A stretch of 64,000 nucleotides of DNA from Paenibacillus fonticola DSM 21315 (GTDB taxonomy: Bacteria > Bacillota > Bacilli > Paenibacillales > Paenibacillaceae): NCBI RefSeq assembly GCF_000381905.1, contig NZ_KB907254.1:44854-108853 (forward strand). Reading direction: 5' to 3'. Shown one piece after another: positions 8,385 through 18,253 of the stretch. The stretch's first letter is position 1, and each line of letters starts with the position of its first letter. Both the position numbers and the translations under genes were made by a program. The notes below the pieces were generated by a model that had not been told where the DNA came from, made no database searches, and saw only the letters and a list, made by a program, of their open reading frames with translations.

Positions 8385-8660
8385 CTTCTTGATGCCTTCT
8401 TAATGCCTTCTTAATGCCTTCTTAATGCCTTCTTGCTGTTTTTTGCTATTTTTTGCTGTTTTTTTGTCGTCCTTTTATCGTCTTTTTGCTGTCTTCTAGA
8501 GCTTCGCTTCGATCTGGCGAATTCTTTACCCGTTACACCGAATACTTTGCTGTCTTTTTGCTGTCTTTTTGCTGCCTTTTGCTGCCTTTCGCTGCCTTTC
8601 GCTGCCTTTATCTGCCTTTTGCTGTCCTTTTGCCGTCTTTTTACTGTCGCTAGTAATTTT
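8385..8660. repeat. Pyrimidine-rich low-complexity region with an 11-bp array
   Basis: Five 11-bp units (CTTCTTRATGC) run from 8385 to 8439. They pass into TTTTTGCTGTC and TTTCGCTGCC words with periods of 10-11 to about 8650. The plus strand is almost all T, C and G with few A. The open frames seen here are products of the low complexity. No gene between 8254 and 8809. Confidence 0.8.
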
Positions 8661-8752
8661 GTTGTCTACTGTCTCTTATTCCCTCGCTTACTGCCTGCCA
8701 TGCATATGACCGCGAATACACAATTCTCGGCCTTTTTACTTCCTATAAATAA

Positions 8753-8784
8753 CTTAACTCAGCACCAGAGGGTGCTGAGTTAAG
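8753..8784 (-). terminator. Terminator of the solute-binding protein gene
   Basis: A perfect 14-bp stem, CTTAACTCAGCACC/GGTGCTGAGTTAAG, with loop AGAG, 26 bp after the stop codon. The T run is weak (TTATTTAT). Confidence 0.65.
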
Positions 8785-8809
8785 AGTGGAAAGTTTAGGG
8801 TTCGTTAAA

Positions 8810-10126
8810 TTATTCTGCCGAGCCGAGTTGAATCCAGGCTTTTTGAATCTCGGTCACAGTTTGGTCTTTGGATTGACTGCCGCCAATATAAGCTTGCATA
8901 AGCTCACCAAATTTTTGGTGGAACGTATCCAAAGAGTAGTTGATGGCTAAATCGCCGGATGGCTGCACTTGCAAAATTTCATCCATTTGTTTCGGCATAT
9001 CCAGCTCTGGCAGCGGAGCGTCCTTGATTGGCGGAATGACTTTCGCTACGCTGGAGAACCAGTTTTTCCCGTATTCGGAAGTATACAGCCAGTTGAAGAA
9101 CTCGATCGTTTCATTAGCTACTTTAGAGTCTTTGTAAATGCGCAGTGCCTGGTCAGCCCCCGTAATAATGAGAGCTTGCTCCGCTTTATCACTTACCGGA
9201 TAACCGGCAATCCCGATCTTCATATCAGGATTGATTTTCTTAATCGCTTCTTCATCCCAAGCGCCTTTGCCCGTCATAAACGCGGCTTTGCCGGATGCAA
9301 AATCACTTACCTGAGCGTTGCTGTCGCGCTCCAGCGGTTTGTCTGTTCCATGCTTAACTGTCGTATCAATGAACTCAAAGAAGTTATTGTACAGAACCGG
9401 ATGTTCCTGGAACGTTGTATTGCCAGCGATGAAGCTCTCGACCAAATCCTTCGCGGTCATATTGGCATCTTGGGCCGCCGCATCCACGAAATGCTGGAAT
9501 ACGTGCTTCCATACCCACCACTCTTTGTACGCATTGGCGAACGGTGTAATACCTTTCGCTTCAAGCTTGGCAATTGCATCATTCAATTCAGCCGTCGTTG
9601 CAGGAACGTCCGTAATCCCTGCTTCCTCAAGCAAGTCCTTGTTGTAGATCAGCGTAAACAGGTTGCCTTTGACCGGAAGGCCCAGCACTTTACCGTCGGA
9701 AGAAGACATGTTCGACCGGACAGCATCCGTCATCGCCGCTGCAAGCGGCTCATTCGTCAAATCGGCACTATACTCCGCAAAGGTGTCGATATCTCCGCCA
9801 GCAGTCGTTTGGAATACGTCCGGCGTACTGCCTGCGGCAATTCTGGATTTAAGCACCGTGTTGTAGTCAGCCTGCATAATTTCCAGGTTGATCGTTACGT
9901 TCGGCTTCACTTTTTTGTACTCTTCAATATAAGCATTAAATGCGTCTGTGTATTCTGGAGATGCCGTAAACATGTTAATCGTTACCGGTTTGGAGGAATC
10001 TGCGTTACCGCCTTCATTGGCTGCTCCGTTTGTTCCGTTGTTGGCCGCATTGTTACCGCCGCAAGCGGACAGAAGTCCCATCAGCAGCACTAAACTGAAT
10101 GACATGGCCAGAAATTTTTTCTTCAT
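8810..10126 (-). CDS. Sugar ABC transporter solute-binding lipoprotein (CUT1)
   Basis: 438 residues. A lipoprotein signal peptide ends in the lipobox LLSAC (Cys about 22), followed by an Asn/Gly-rich linker. The rest is an extracellular solute-binding domain of the MalE/UgpB kind (MFTASPEYTDAFNAYIEEYK, then VFQTTAGGD). It should catch an oligosaccharide outside the membrane. The YesN and YesM genes lie upstream on the same strand and two permease genes are divergent beyond them, so all five make one system. No ATPase gene is present; a shared MsmX-type ATPase is expected elsewhere. The sugar cannot be read from the sequence. Confidence 0.9.
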   Translation of the reverse strand: MKKKFLAMSFSLVLLMGLLSACGGNNAANNGTNGAANEGGNADSSKPVTINMFTASPEYTDAFNAYIEEYKKVKPNVTINLEIMQADYNTVLKSRIAAGSTPDVFQTTAGGDIDTFAEYSADLTNEPLAAAMTDAVRSNMSSSDGKVLGLPVKGNLFTLIYNKDLLEEAGITDVPATTAELNDAIAKLEAKGITPFANAYKEWWVWKHVFQHFVDAAAQDANMTAKDLVESFIAGNTTFQEHPVLYNNFFEFIDTTVKHGTDKPLERDSNAQVSDFASGKAAFMTGKGAWDEEAIKKINPDMKIGIAGYPVSDKAEQALIITGADQALRIYKDSKVANETIEFFNWLYTSEYGKNWFSSVAKVIPPIKDAPLPELDMPKQMDEILQVQPSGDLAINYSLDTFHQKFGELMQAYIGGSQSKDQTVTEIQKAWIQLGSAE

Positions 10127-10249
10127 AAATTTTACGCCCCCACTTTCTTTGGTTAGTATGTCTATGAGCCTATTCTAAAGAAAAGGATTCGTAATCAAAA
10201 TGTAGATAAGTGACGACTTGAGGGTAAAAAAGTGTAGTCCTCTCGTTGT

Positions 10250-11896
10250 TCACTTTTTATCCCCCGCCGGTTTGGAACGGTATTCCGAAGGCGATAGGCC
10301 ATAGTAATTGCGAAACGCTTTACTGAAATAGTTCTTATCCTTATAGCCCAGCATCTCGGAAATATCCTGGATTTTCAGAGAGGAGTCATCAAGCAAAATG
10401 CACGCCTTGTCCATTCTGACCTTCTGCATATACTCATGAATCCCGAACCCGAACTGCTGCTTAAACAGCTTCATTAAGTATTCCCGGCTTAGGAAATATT
10501 TTTCGGTGAACATGGAAATTTTGATATCCTCAAAATAATGCCTGTCGATATAATCCTTAATATCTTCAATGTGAAACGGACGATTGACCGCCATCGATTG
10601 CCGGATTTGCTCACTGTAATATTCCAGGATGGAGTGAAGCAATCGCTCATACTTATCCAGGGTACTAAAATCCCCAGACAAGCCGATAGCTGCCAGCGAA
10701 CTGTGCGAGCCGGATGCCGGCAGCTGCTCCGGGGCCACACCCAGATCAAGCGCCATATCGCTGAACAAGACGATAATTTCCCGGATCATCCGTTCGGCTT
10801 CGCCGATGGTGAAGCTGTCCGCTTCCTTTATTTTGTTCGTAAATTGTTCGAATATAACCTTCGCGTGGTTGATGTTGCCCGATTCAAGCGCATTCCGCAG
10901 GATAGGCATGCGGCTCGTAAAGGACAGAACCTCCGGGGCGCCCGTTTTTTCCCTGGAGCCAAAGGCCGTGGCCCCCTTCATTTTGAGCAAATCGATCGCC
11001 AGAGCCGCTGCCCGCGCTTCTTCATAAGCATCCGCCAGCTGCATAACCTCTTCATACACCTGCGAGACCCCCACTGCCGATATGATATCAAACAGCTCAT
11101 TTAACGTATGACCGACCTTTCTCATCAATAAGTCCGCCCGGAACGCCAGATCCTCGGGATACCCGCCCTGCATCGTAAATATAGCGATAATCTCCCCATC
11201 CTGTTTCGGATTGGGGAAGCTGAAGCAAATGACGTCCTCCATGGCCACTTCATTAATGACATTCGCCACCGCAAAATATAACAGCTCTGTGTCCCGGTTA
11301 AAACGATGATCCCGGACATGCTGCATATTCAACATTTTCAGGACGAGCGCGCCAAATTGATGATTCGCTTCATCGGCCCCGATCAGCGGAAGAAACGCCT
11401 GATTGCTCTGCAGCTTGAAGCTGCGCTCGATAATGGATAAGTATATCTTCTCCTTTAATTTCGGCAGGGACATGTTGTACGCAATGTTCCGCGTGATGAA
11501 CTCACTTTGAGTCTGCCGTTTCGCCTCCAATACATCGATCGCCTTGCGCAGCGCCTGGTTCAGATCCTGCCGGTTGACCGGCTTGAGTAAATAATCAACG
11601 ACTTTGGAGTGAATAGCTTGCCTTGTAAACTCGAAATCATTGTAGCCGCTAATGACGATCGTCATTAGCTCAGGATAGTCGCGCTCTACAATGCGCAGAA
11701 ACTCTACCCCGTTCATCTCAGGCATCTTCATGTCCACCATCACGATGTCCGGCCGATGTTTCTTCAGCATTTCCAGCCCGATCACGCCGTCCGTCGCCTC
11801 AAAAACTTCTCCGACCTGCAAGCCTTCCCAATCGCCCAATATTTTAATCGCTTCGCGCAGCGGCTCTTCGTCGTCAATAATCAGCACTTTATACAT
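10250..11896 (-). CDS. YesN-type response regulator with AraC DNA-binding domain
   Basis: 548 residues. The receiver domain (1-120) has the acidic pair D8-D9, the phosphorylation site D55 (MVDMKMPEMNG) and K107 region. A long middle region of unknown fold follows, and the last 100 residues form an AraC-type double helix-turn-helix (about 440-545; signature GYKDKNYFSKAFRNYYGLSP). It overlaps the sensor kinase gene by 8 bp and forms its pair. It probably activates the neighbouring permease and binding-protein genes when sugar is present. GGGGAGG lies before the ATG. Confidence 0.93.
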   Translation of the reverse strand: MYKVLIIDDEEPLREAIKILGDWEGLQVGEVFEATDGVIGLEMLKKHRPDIVMVDMKMPEMNGVEFLRIVERDYPELMTIVISGYNDFEFTRQAIHSKVVDYLLKPVNRQDLNQALRKAIDVLEAKRQTQSEFITRNIAYNMSLPKLKEKIYLSIIERSFKLQSNQAFLPLIGADEANHQFGALVLKMLNMQHVRDHRFNRDTELLYFAVANVINEVAMEDVICFSFPNPKQDGEIIAIFTMQGGYPEDLAFRADLLMRKVGHTLNELFDIISAVGVSQVYEEVMQLADAYEEARAAALAIDLLKMKGATAFGSREKTGAPEVLSFTSRMPILRNALESGNINHAKVIFEQFTNKIKEADSFTIGEAERMIREIIVLFSDMALDLGVAPEQLPASGSHSSLAAIGLSGDFSTLDKYERLLHSILEYYSEQIRQSMAVNRPFHIEDIKDYIDRHYFEDIKISMFTEKYFLSREYLMKLFKQQFGFGIHEYMQKVRMDKACILLDDSSLKIQDISEMLGYKDKNYFSKAFRNYYGLSPSEYRSKPAGDKK

Positions 11897-13712
11897 GTTC
11901 TGCGCCTCCCCGCGGTATTCTCATCGTCATTTCCGTCCCCGACCCGTTGCTGTGAATCATCAGTCCCGACTGATCGCCATAAAGCAGCTTCAAGCGGGTA
12001 TTCAAATTTTTCAGGCCGATATTATCGCCCTCCTGTTCCTCCCACTCGGCTTCAAGCATCTGCAAAATTTGTTTCAGCCTATCCGGAGCAATGCCCGGCC
12101 CATTATCATCAACCGAGATGATAGCATGGCTCTCGCTCACCGTAGCCCGAACGACGATCATGACCGGCGTGGACACCTTCTCGACAGCATGCTTGATTGA
12201 ATTCTCCACCAGGGACTGGATGGACAGCTTCGGAATTTGCAGCTCCATCAGCGACTCATCCCACTGAATATCAACTTGAAGGCGGCTGCCGAATCTTGCG
12301 CTTTGCAGCGCCAAATACCGCTCGATATGCTTCAGCTCTTCCCTAGCGTAGACGATATCTTTGCCGCTTATGCAGTACCGCAGCGTGAGAGCCAGGGCAT
12401 CCACCATGTCGGCCACATCGTCGTTTCCGCTCTTGAGCGCTTTCGTGGATATCGCCTGCAGTGCGTTATACAAAAAGTGAGGATTGATTTCCGCCTCCAG
12501 CGCCTTGAGGATCGCGTTCTTCTCCACCAGCTTCATGCGGTAGCGTTCATTGATCAGATCATTTGTCCGCCGCACCATCTGATTGAAATGTCGGGTCAGG
12601 TAGGCGATTTCGTCCTGGCCCTGCACCGGAGCTTCCGCATCGAACGTCCCTTCGCTGAACCGCCGCATATGGCGGGAGAGCCGATTCAGCGGCTTCGTGA
12701 TCGCATTGGAGATCAAAGTGACGAGAATGACCGATATGACTAGAAAAATAAGGCCGATCAAGTAGCTCAAATTTCGCGCTTTCGTCGCCGCTTCATATAT
12801 GCTGCTGTAAGGAATCGGCTTAATCAGCTTCCAGCCGTCCTGCTGACCCACGTCGTAAACGACAAGGTACCGCTTGTCCTCATCCGACCAAGTGACCGGA
12901 CTTCCCGAGTCATCGACGATGTCTTGGAGCCAGTCCGCCGAGCGGATCGCCTCATAAGCTTCCAGATCATCCATGTGAAAAGGAACATTGCTCGGGTCAA
13001 GAAACATCAAATGCTCCCCTTCTTCGAACGGAATGTCGCTCATAATGCTGTCCTTCACCGCCGGCTTCAAATAAAACGACAGTACAGCTCGGGGCTCCCG
13101 CGAAGCAATCGAGCGCAGCACGCGATGGTAGCCCATAAATTCAGGCTCGGAAACCATCGTATAGCCGCTGACCGCGTCTGGCAGGACAAAGGACTGATAC
13201 GAGCGGTTGCGCGGACTGTTCATCGCCTCCTGATACCAGGGCTGCTCGTCGATTCCGCCCTGATAGCCAACCCTGATCGTAATATTGTAAGCCTCACGGC
13301 TAATCGAATAATATTTTTGCTGGTCGATCAAATACAAATAAATGCTCTCCAGGTCTTTGCGGCTGTAGAACATATCCCTTAAGTAATCTTCGAGATACAT
13401 TTTGGCGGCATAGTCATCCCCCTCCTTCATTACCGCCCGAATAATATCATCATATTTGTTATGGGGCAGCGAAAACTGCTCAATCCCGTCTAAATAATCC
13501 TCCAGCTTCTGGTTGACAAGCATCAGGTTGTTCGTCGTGCTGGCGATGCTGTTGCTGACCGCCTCCTTCTGGAGCATTTGATAAGATATGATCGTAAGCG
13601 AACCCACGATCAGTATAATAATTGAAGTAAAAAGCAAAGTAAGCTTATTGACGAGTCGGCTGGATACCCGCTCAATAAGCGACTTCATAGCAGCTGTTAT
13701 CCTTTTGATCAT
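11889..13712 (-). CDS. YesM-type sensor histidine kinase
   Basis: 607 residues. Two membrane segments (about 20-42 and 305-327) flank a large extracellular Cache-like sensing domain. A HAMP linker follows, then the His_kinase domain with phospho-acceptor H412 in INPHFLYNAL, and an HATPase domain with N box VENSIKHAV and G box DDNGPGIAP. This is the LytS/YesM family that senses carbohydrates or their binding proteins. Its partner is the overlapping response regulator. The divergent permease promoter lies in 13713-13889; ATTATAATTATTATAG at about 13800 could hold the -10 box. Confidence 0.93.
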   Translation of the reverse strand: MIKRITAAMKSLIERVSSRLVNKLTLLFTSIIILIVGSLTIISYQMLQKEAVSNSIASTTNNLMLVNQKLEDYLDGIEQFSLPHNKYDDIIRAVMKEGDDYAAKMYLEDYLRDMFYSRKDLESIYLYLIDQQKYYSISREAYNITIRVGYQGGIDEQPWYQEAMNSPRNRSYQSFVLPDAVSGYTMVSEPEFMGYHRVLRSIASREPRAVLSFYLKPAVKDSIMSDIPFEEGEHLMFLDPSNVPFHMDDLEAYEAIRSADWLQDIVDDSGSPVTWSDEDKRYLVVYDVGQQDGWKLIKPIPYSSIYEAATKARNLSYLIGLIFLVISVILVTLISNAITKPLNRLSRHMRRFSEGTFDAEAPVQGQDEIAYLTRHFNQMVRRTNDLINERYRMKLVEKNAILKALEAEINPHFLYNALQAISTKALKSGNDDVADMVDALALTLRYCISGKDIVYAREELKHIERYLALQSARFGSRLQVDIQWDESLMELQIPKLSIQSLVENSIKHAVEKVSTPVMIVVRATVSESHAIISVDDNGPGIAPDRLKQILQMLEAEWEEQEGDNIGLKNLNTRLKLLYGDQSGLMIHSNGSGTEMTMRIPRGGAEHV

Positions 13713-13889
13713 GGCTGTCTTCCCCCCCTCACAGTGCTACTGTTTACCTTTTTACCCTTAACTGTTTTCTTATGTCCATTTAGGCGCGTTTAAGGCTGAA
13801 TTATAATTATTATAGCCGAAAACGACGGAGTGTATAGAAACAGCTGCTCTCTTGTCTATAGAAAATACGTTGCGAAAAAGAGGTGCGAT

Positions 13890-14777
13890 ATGTTCAAACT
13901 GGGGAGAAAATGGTCTGAAAGATTGGAATTCGGCGCTTTTACACTGCCGGTTTTGATCAGTATTATAGCCGTCTTCTATTATCCGTTTATGATGACGATT
14001 CGCTATTCCTTAACTAAGTGGAATGGGATATCTAAAAACCCTAAATTCATAGGCTTGGACAACTTCAAGGAAATTTTCAGCGGCGATGCCAACTTCATGA
14101 ACGCAAGCTGGTTCACGATTAAGTACGCGATATTATACATCGTGCTCGTGAACGTGCTGGCGATTCTGCTGGCGCTTGTCCTGGATATGAAGATGAAATC
14201 CACGACCTGGCTCAGAGCCGCTTTCTTTATTCCTTATATTCTTAGCTTGGTTATCGTCGGTTTCATCTGGAAGTTTATTTTCATGCAGGGCTTCGAATCA
14301 CTAGGAGCAAGCACAGGCTGGGGCATATTCAAGCTGAGCTGGCTCGGGGAACCGAATCTTGCCTTTATATCCATCCTGCTCGTCTCGATTTGGCAATCGG
14401 TCGGCTTCTATCTCGTCATTTACATCGCCGGCCTGCAATCGGTGCCGGAAGACATGAAGGAAGCAGCCAAAGTAGACGGCGCTGGCCCGGTACGCCGGTT
14501 CTTCAGCATTACGCTGCCTTTGCTGGCGCCTTCCATCACGATCTCTGTGTTTATGGCGCTGACGAACTCGATTAAAGTATTCGACGTCATTCTGTCCCTC
14601 ACGGGCGGAGGCCCCGGCGGCACAACGTACAGCGTTGCTTACGATATTTACCGGGATACGTTCCAGAACAACCTGTACGGTTACGGTACGGCCAAAGCGC
14701 TCATTCTGTTCGTCGCCGTGCTTGTCATTACCGTGATTCAATTGACGATCTTTAAACGCAGGGAGGTTGAGGCATAA
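13890..14777 (+). CDS. Sugar ABC transporter permease, MalF type
   Basis: 295 residues, six membrane segments. The permease loop that docks the ATPase reads EAAKVDGAGPVRRFF, the usual EAA motif. It belongs to the CUT1 family and pairs with the next gene, which overlaps by one base (TAATG). ATG 13890 is chosen because GAGGTG lies before it; the frame is open further upstream to 13830. It works with the solute-binding protein encoded at 8.8-10.1 kb, judging by gene order. No ATPase is encoded in the cluster. Confidence 0.9.
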   Translation: MFKLGRKWSERLEFGAFTLPVLISIIAVFYYPFMMTIRYSLTKWNGISKNPKFIGLDNFKEIFSGDANFMNASWFTIKYAILYIVLVNVLAILLALVLDMKMKSTTWLRAAFFIPYILSLVIVGFIWKFIFMQGFESLGASTGWGIFKLSWLGEPNLAFISILLVSIWQSVGFYLVIYIAGLQSVPEDMKEAAKVDGAGPVRRFFSITLPLLAPSITISVFMALTNSIKVFDVILSLTGGGPGGTTYSVAYDIYRDTFQNNLYGYGTAKALILFVAVLVITVIQLTIFKRREVEA

Positions 14778-15607
14778 TGAAGAGCAAGAAGGCAGGACGC
14801 ATCGTCTTTGAAGTATTTATGGTCATTCTCTCGCTGCTGTTCTTGTATCCATTGTTCTTGACCATCATCAACTCTTTGAAGAGCTTCTCCGAAGTCATGA
14901 CCGACGTCATTGCTCTTCCGAAAAGTTTAGCCTTCGAGAACTACAGCTATGTGTGGAAATACATTAACTATCCGAGATTGTTTCTGAACAATACCGTCAT
15001 TACTGTGCTTGGTCTAGCCGGGATCATTCTGATCTCGTCCATCGCAGCGTATAAGCTGGCCAGAACGAAGACCAAGCTGAGCAACCTGATTTACTTCCTT
15101 TGTATCATGCCGATGCTGATCCCGTTTCAATCGATCATGCTGTCCGTGCTGCAAATGGCAAAAAGCTTCCACCTTTCGGACAGCACCTGGGGCCTTGGCA
15201 TCCTGTACTGGGGCTTTGGCGCACCGCTGGCCATGTTCATCTATCACGGCTTCGTGAAAGGGATCCCTAATGAAATCGACGAAAGCGCAACGATTGACGG
15301 TGCTTCCGGTTTCCGCCTGTTCTTCCGGGTCATCTTCCCGCTGCTAAAATCAGTAACAACGACGATCATTATTATTGACGTCATGTGGATTTGGAATGAC
15401 TTCCTGCTTCCACTCTTGATGGTCAACGGCTCGCCGACTACAAAGACGTTGACGCTGGCCGCTTATACCTTCGTAGGGCAGTATACATCAGACTGGCAAT
15501 ATGCCATGACAGCGATGGTTATGGCCGTGCTGCCGTCCATTATCGTGTTCATGTTCCTGCAGAAGCACATTGTTAAGGGCGTTGTAGCCGGGGCGGTAAA
15601 AGGGTAA
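14777..15607 (+). CDS. Sugar ABC transporter permease, MalG type
   Basis: 276 residues, six membrane segments, with the EAA-type loop ESATIDGASGFRLFF and the typical C-terminal ending (KGVVAGAVKG) of CUT1 permeases. It starts within the stop codon of the MalF-type gene, so the two are translationally coupled and should form the membrane heterodimer. A terminator follows 28 bp later. Function as a sugar channel is firm at family level; the sugar is not known. Confidence 0.9.
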   Translation: MKSKKAGRIVFEVFMVILSLLFLYPLFLTIINSLKSFSEVMTDVIALPKSLAFENYSYVWKYINYPRLFLNNTVITVLGLAGIILISSIAAYKLARTKTKLSNLIYFLCIMPMLIPFQSIMLSVLQMAKSFHLSDSTWGLGILYWGFGAPLAMFIYHGFVKGIPNEIDESATIDGASGFRLFFRVIFPLLKSVTTTIIIIDVMWIWNDFLLPLLMVNGSPTTKTLTLAAYTFVGQYTSDWQYAMTAMVMAVLPSIIVFMFLQKHIVKGVVAGAVKG

Positions 15608-15635
15608 GGTAAGCATCTGATTAGAGCATATAAAG

Positions 15636-15678
15636 AGCGCCGGGTTCTGCGGTTTAACTCCGCTACCCGGCGCTTTTC
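15636..15678. terminator. Strong terminator after the permease pair
   Basis: AGCGCCGGGT (15636-15645) pairs with ACCCGGCGCT (15665-15674), followed by TTTTCTCTT. Confidence 0.8.
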
Positions 15679-15762
15679 TCTTACCGCCTCCAGCAATCTT
15701 TTCTTGTTGTTAATGATGCAAGCTTCCCCAGCGGTACCGGGGATATTACGTCCACTTGAGGC

Positions 15763-16725
15763 TTATTTCAATTCCCGAAAGAATCGATCGATAGTCGCCC
15801 TATTCGGAAGAGCCGGAATCCCGCCTTTATTTACAGTGGCTAGCGCTCCCGCCGCGTTGGCAAACCTGGCACATTCGGCAACATCGTCTACGGTCATCTG
15901 GTGAAAACCGCCGGGAATCTCCAAAACTTTATAGATCGCCGCACCAAAAAAGGAATCGCCCGCTCCTGTAGAATCCACCATTTGAACCGAGTAGGCCGGC
16001 GCCGTACCGATCGCATGCAAATAGCGGTAAAAACATCCCCGCTCTCCCAGCGTTACGAAAATCAAGGGAATGTCAAACGCACGCATCAGTTGCAGAGTAC
16101 CTTCACCCGGATCTTCTTTTCCCGTCAAAAAAACAAGCTCCTCCTTGGATACCTTCAATATGTCCGCATATTTCATCCCCTCCTCAATGGCCTTTCTGGC
16201 ATCCTCCAATGATTCCCAAAGGGATTCGCGAAGATTCGGATCGAAAGTGATCAGAAGCCCCTTGTTCTTGGCGTGTTTTAAAGCCTTGAGGGTGGCGGTT
16301 TTCGCCGGCTCGGCCGTCATGGACAGCGAACCAAAATGAAAAACCCGGGATTGCTCAATGATGCCATAATTCAATTCTTCTTCTTTGAGGGTAAGATCCG
16401 CCCCGGGATTTCGGCAGAAGCTGAAAGAGCGTTCTCCGTTCTCCGCCAGATGAACAAACGCCAGGGTGGTATGGATATCCTTGGAGAACATTAACCCTTC
16501 CGTGTTTACTCCGTAATCCTGCAGCGTGCAGCACAGCAATTCACCGAAGCGATCCGTTCCCACTTTACCCAAAAACGCTGTCTTCTTACCGAGCTTCGCC
16601 AGAAGCACAGCCACATTGGCCGGTGCCCCACCGGGATTGCACTCAAATAACATTTGCCCCTGCCCAGATCTCCCGGCCGGTGTAAAATCAATCAGCAGCT
16701 CTCCCATAGTAACTGCATCATACAT
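15763..16725 (-). CDS. scrK: PfkB-family fructokinase
   Basis: 320 residues. A ribokinase/PfkB sugar kinase with the N-terminal signature NPGGAPANVA and the C-terminal signature DSTGAGDSF holding the catalytic base aspartate. The LIDFTPA start and FHFGSLS segment match bacterial fructokinases that make fructose 6-phosphate from fructose and ATP. It is the last gene of the (-) operon that begins at 22.8 kb, right after the GH32 gene, so it would trap the fructose released there. ATG 16725 is chosen since GGGAG lies nine bases before it; the ATG at 16734 touches that site. It is about 50 percent alike by eye to the kinase half of the fused protein at 26.9-29.4 kb. Confidence 0.92.
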   Translation of the reverse strand: MYDAVTMGELLIDFTPAGRSGQGQMLFECNPGGAPANVAVLLAKLGKKTAFLGKVGTDRFGELLCCTLQDYGVNTEGLMFSKDIHTTLAFVHLAENGERSFSFCRNPGADLTLKEEELNYGIIEQSRVFHFGSLSMTAEPAKTATLKALKHAKNKGLLITFDPNLRESLWESLEDARKAIEEGMKYADILKVSKEELVFLTGKEDPGEGTLQLMRAFDIPLIFVTLGERGCFYRYLHAIGTAPAYSVQMVDSTGAGDSFFGAAIYKVLEIPGGFHQMTVDDVAECARFANAAGALATVNKGGIPALPNRATIDRFFRELK

Positions 16726-16746
16726 CCGATCCATCTCCCTTCATCT

Positions 16747-18249
16747 TCACCAGACAGGGCGGAGCTTCCAGCTTTTGAGCGAGGTCAATTTCACAGATCC
16801 GCCGCGGCTAAATAGCAGTGTACTCATGCTATCCGGGTGCGGAAAAATATTATGAGTCATGACCGTACGCCCCTCATTGCCGTATATTTCAACCACACTG
16901 GTATCCATAAAAATATGAAGTTTAAGCTTATTGTGGAACGCCTCTAGTTTGCACGTGCATACACCTTCGCTCCAGCCGTCGGAGCGGCTCCGGTCGAACT
17001 TCAGGATTCCCGTCGCCGGGAAATAGGAGAGAACCGTCTCCTGCGTCCTGTCCTCGGAAACCCGCAGCTTGAAGCCAAACTCCTCGGCATCACAGTTCTC
17101 CAGATCGAATTCGGCGATCATCTCCCAAGCCTCGTTCACTGGTTCTGTTAGAACGATTTCCATGTCCTTGCCGATCCGCTGAACTCCACTAACCTGGCCT
17201 TCTTCTCGCAGCGAAGTAATTTCGGCCACCGGCAGGAATTTCAATTTCCCGTCCTCATCCAGCTCTACGGTACGCGGAATGGACATAGATCCGCACCAGT
17301 ATTTCTGTACGGGAGGCGCGAAATCCTTGAACCAGGGCATCCAGTCCCAAGAATTCAGCCAGGCGATAATGAGCCTTCTGCCCGTGTCGTCCAACAACGA
17401 TTGAGGCGCATAATAGTCAAAGCCGAAGTCTATCTCTCCCTGCACATCCCAGGTGAATTTACCGCTGTCGTAATCCATATCCCCGACTAGATAGACGGTT
17501 GTCGTATTCTCCATACCCATCGGCGAAAACAAGAGTACATGCCTGCCTGCAAGCGGAAAGAAATCCGGACACTCCCACATCGTTCCCAAGCTGCCATCGC
17601 TTTCAGCCAGTACACTTACGTATTCCCACTTCCGTAGATCAGGCGAACGGTACAACAGCGCTTTGCCCCGCCCCTCCTTGCATGAACCGACGACCATATA
17701 CCAAGTGTCTTCGTGTTTCCATACCTTGGGGTCGCGGAAGTCGGCCGAACCTTCTTCGGGAGGGAGAGCAATCACAGGATTGCCCTCGTATTTCTCAAAA
17801 TGAATCCCGTCCGTACTAGTGGCCAGACACTGCGTTTGAATCACTTGTCCATCCCTGATGACAGTCCCGGTGTATAACAGGGTAAGTACACCGTTATCAT
17901 CAACGGCGGAACCGGAGAAGCACCCGCCCCGCTCATCCAGATCGTAAGGTTCACTTGGCGCCAGCGCGATCGGGAGATGCTCCCAGTGCACCAGATCTTT
18001 TGATTTGGCATGCCCCCAATGCATCGCGCCCCAGCGGTTCCCGTAAGGGTTGTACTGATAAAACAGATGGTATTCTCCCTTAAACTGGATCAGACCATTG
18101 GGATCGTTCAGCCAGCGGGCAGGGGGCATAAAATGATACTTATGCCTCGACGCTTCCCCTGCGGCTTCATCCCTGATCGCGGCAATCGCCGCATTCGCTT
18201 TAGCCAGTGCCTGTGCATGCCGCTCCAAACGCGCTTTTTGAAGGGTCAT
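16747..18249 (-). CDS. GH32 beta-fructofuranosidase (sucrose-6-phosphate hydrolase type)
   Basis: 500 residues, no signal peptide, so cytoplasmic. All GH32 catalytic motifs are present: nucleophile D49 in WLNDPNG, the transition-state stabiliser D173 in FRDPKVW, and acid/base E226 in WECPDFF. The C-terminal beta-sandwich follows from about residue 340. The family splits sucrose 6-phosphate, sucrose or short fructo-oligosaccharides. Since the cluster imports through an ABC transporter, not a phosphotransferase, the real substrate is probably unphosphorylated. It lies between the GH172 gene (4 bp gap) and the fructokinase gene (12 bp or so), all in one operon. Confidence 0.93.
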   Translation of the reverse strand: MTLQKARLERHAQALAKANAAIAAIRDEAAGEASRHKYHFMPPARWLNDPNGLIQFKGEYHLFYQYNPYGNRWGAMHWGHAKSKDLVHWEHLPIALAPSEPYDLDERGGCFSGSAVDDNGVLTLLYTGTVIRDGQVIQTQCLATSTDGIHFEKYEGNPVIALPPEEGSADFRDPKVWKHEDTWYMVVGSCKEGRGKALLYRSPDLRKWEYVSVLAESDGSLGTMWECPDFFPLAGRHVLLFSPMGMENTTTVYLVGDMDYDSGKFTWDVQGEIDFGFDYYAPQSLLDDTGRRLIIAWLNSWDWMPWFKDFAPPVQKYWCGSMSIPRTVELDEDGKLKFLPVAEITSLREEGQVSGVQRIGKDMEIVLTEPVNEAWEMIAEFDLENCDAEEFGFKLRVSEDRTQETVLSYFPATGILKFDRSRSDGWSEGVCTCKLEAFHNKLKLHIFMDTSVVEIYGNEGRTVMTHNIFPHPDSMSTLLFSRGGSVKLTSLKSWKLRPVW

Positions 18250-18253
18250 TGGT

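Noticed and set aside
8433..8783. 116-codon plus-strand frame of Leu, Phe, Cys and Ser
   Set aside because: Made by the pyrimidine-rich repeat; no ribosome site and no protein-like pattern.
8969..10093. 374-codon plus-strand frame across the solute-binding protein gene
   Set aside because: It is the mirror frame of a clear lipoprotein gene, is rich in Arg, Cys and His without any motif, and has no ribosome site.
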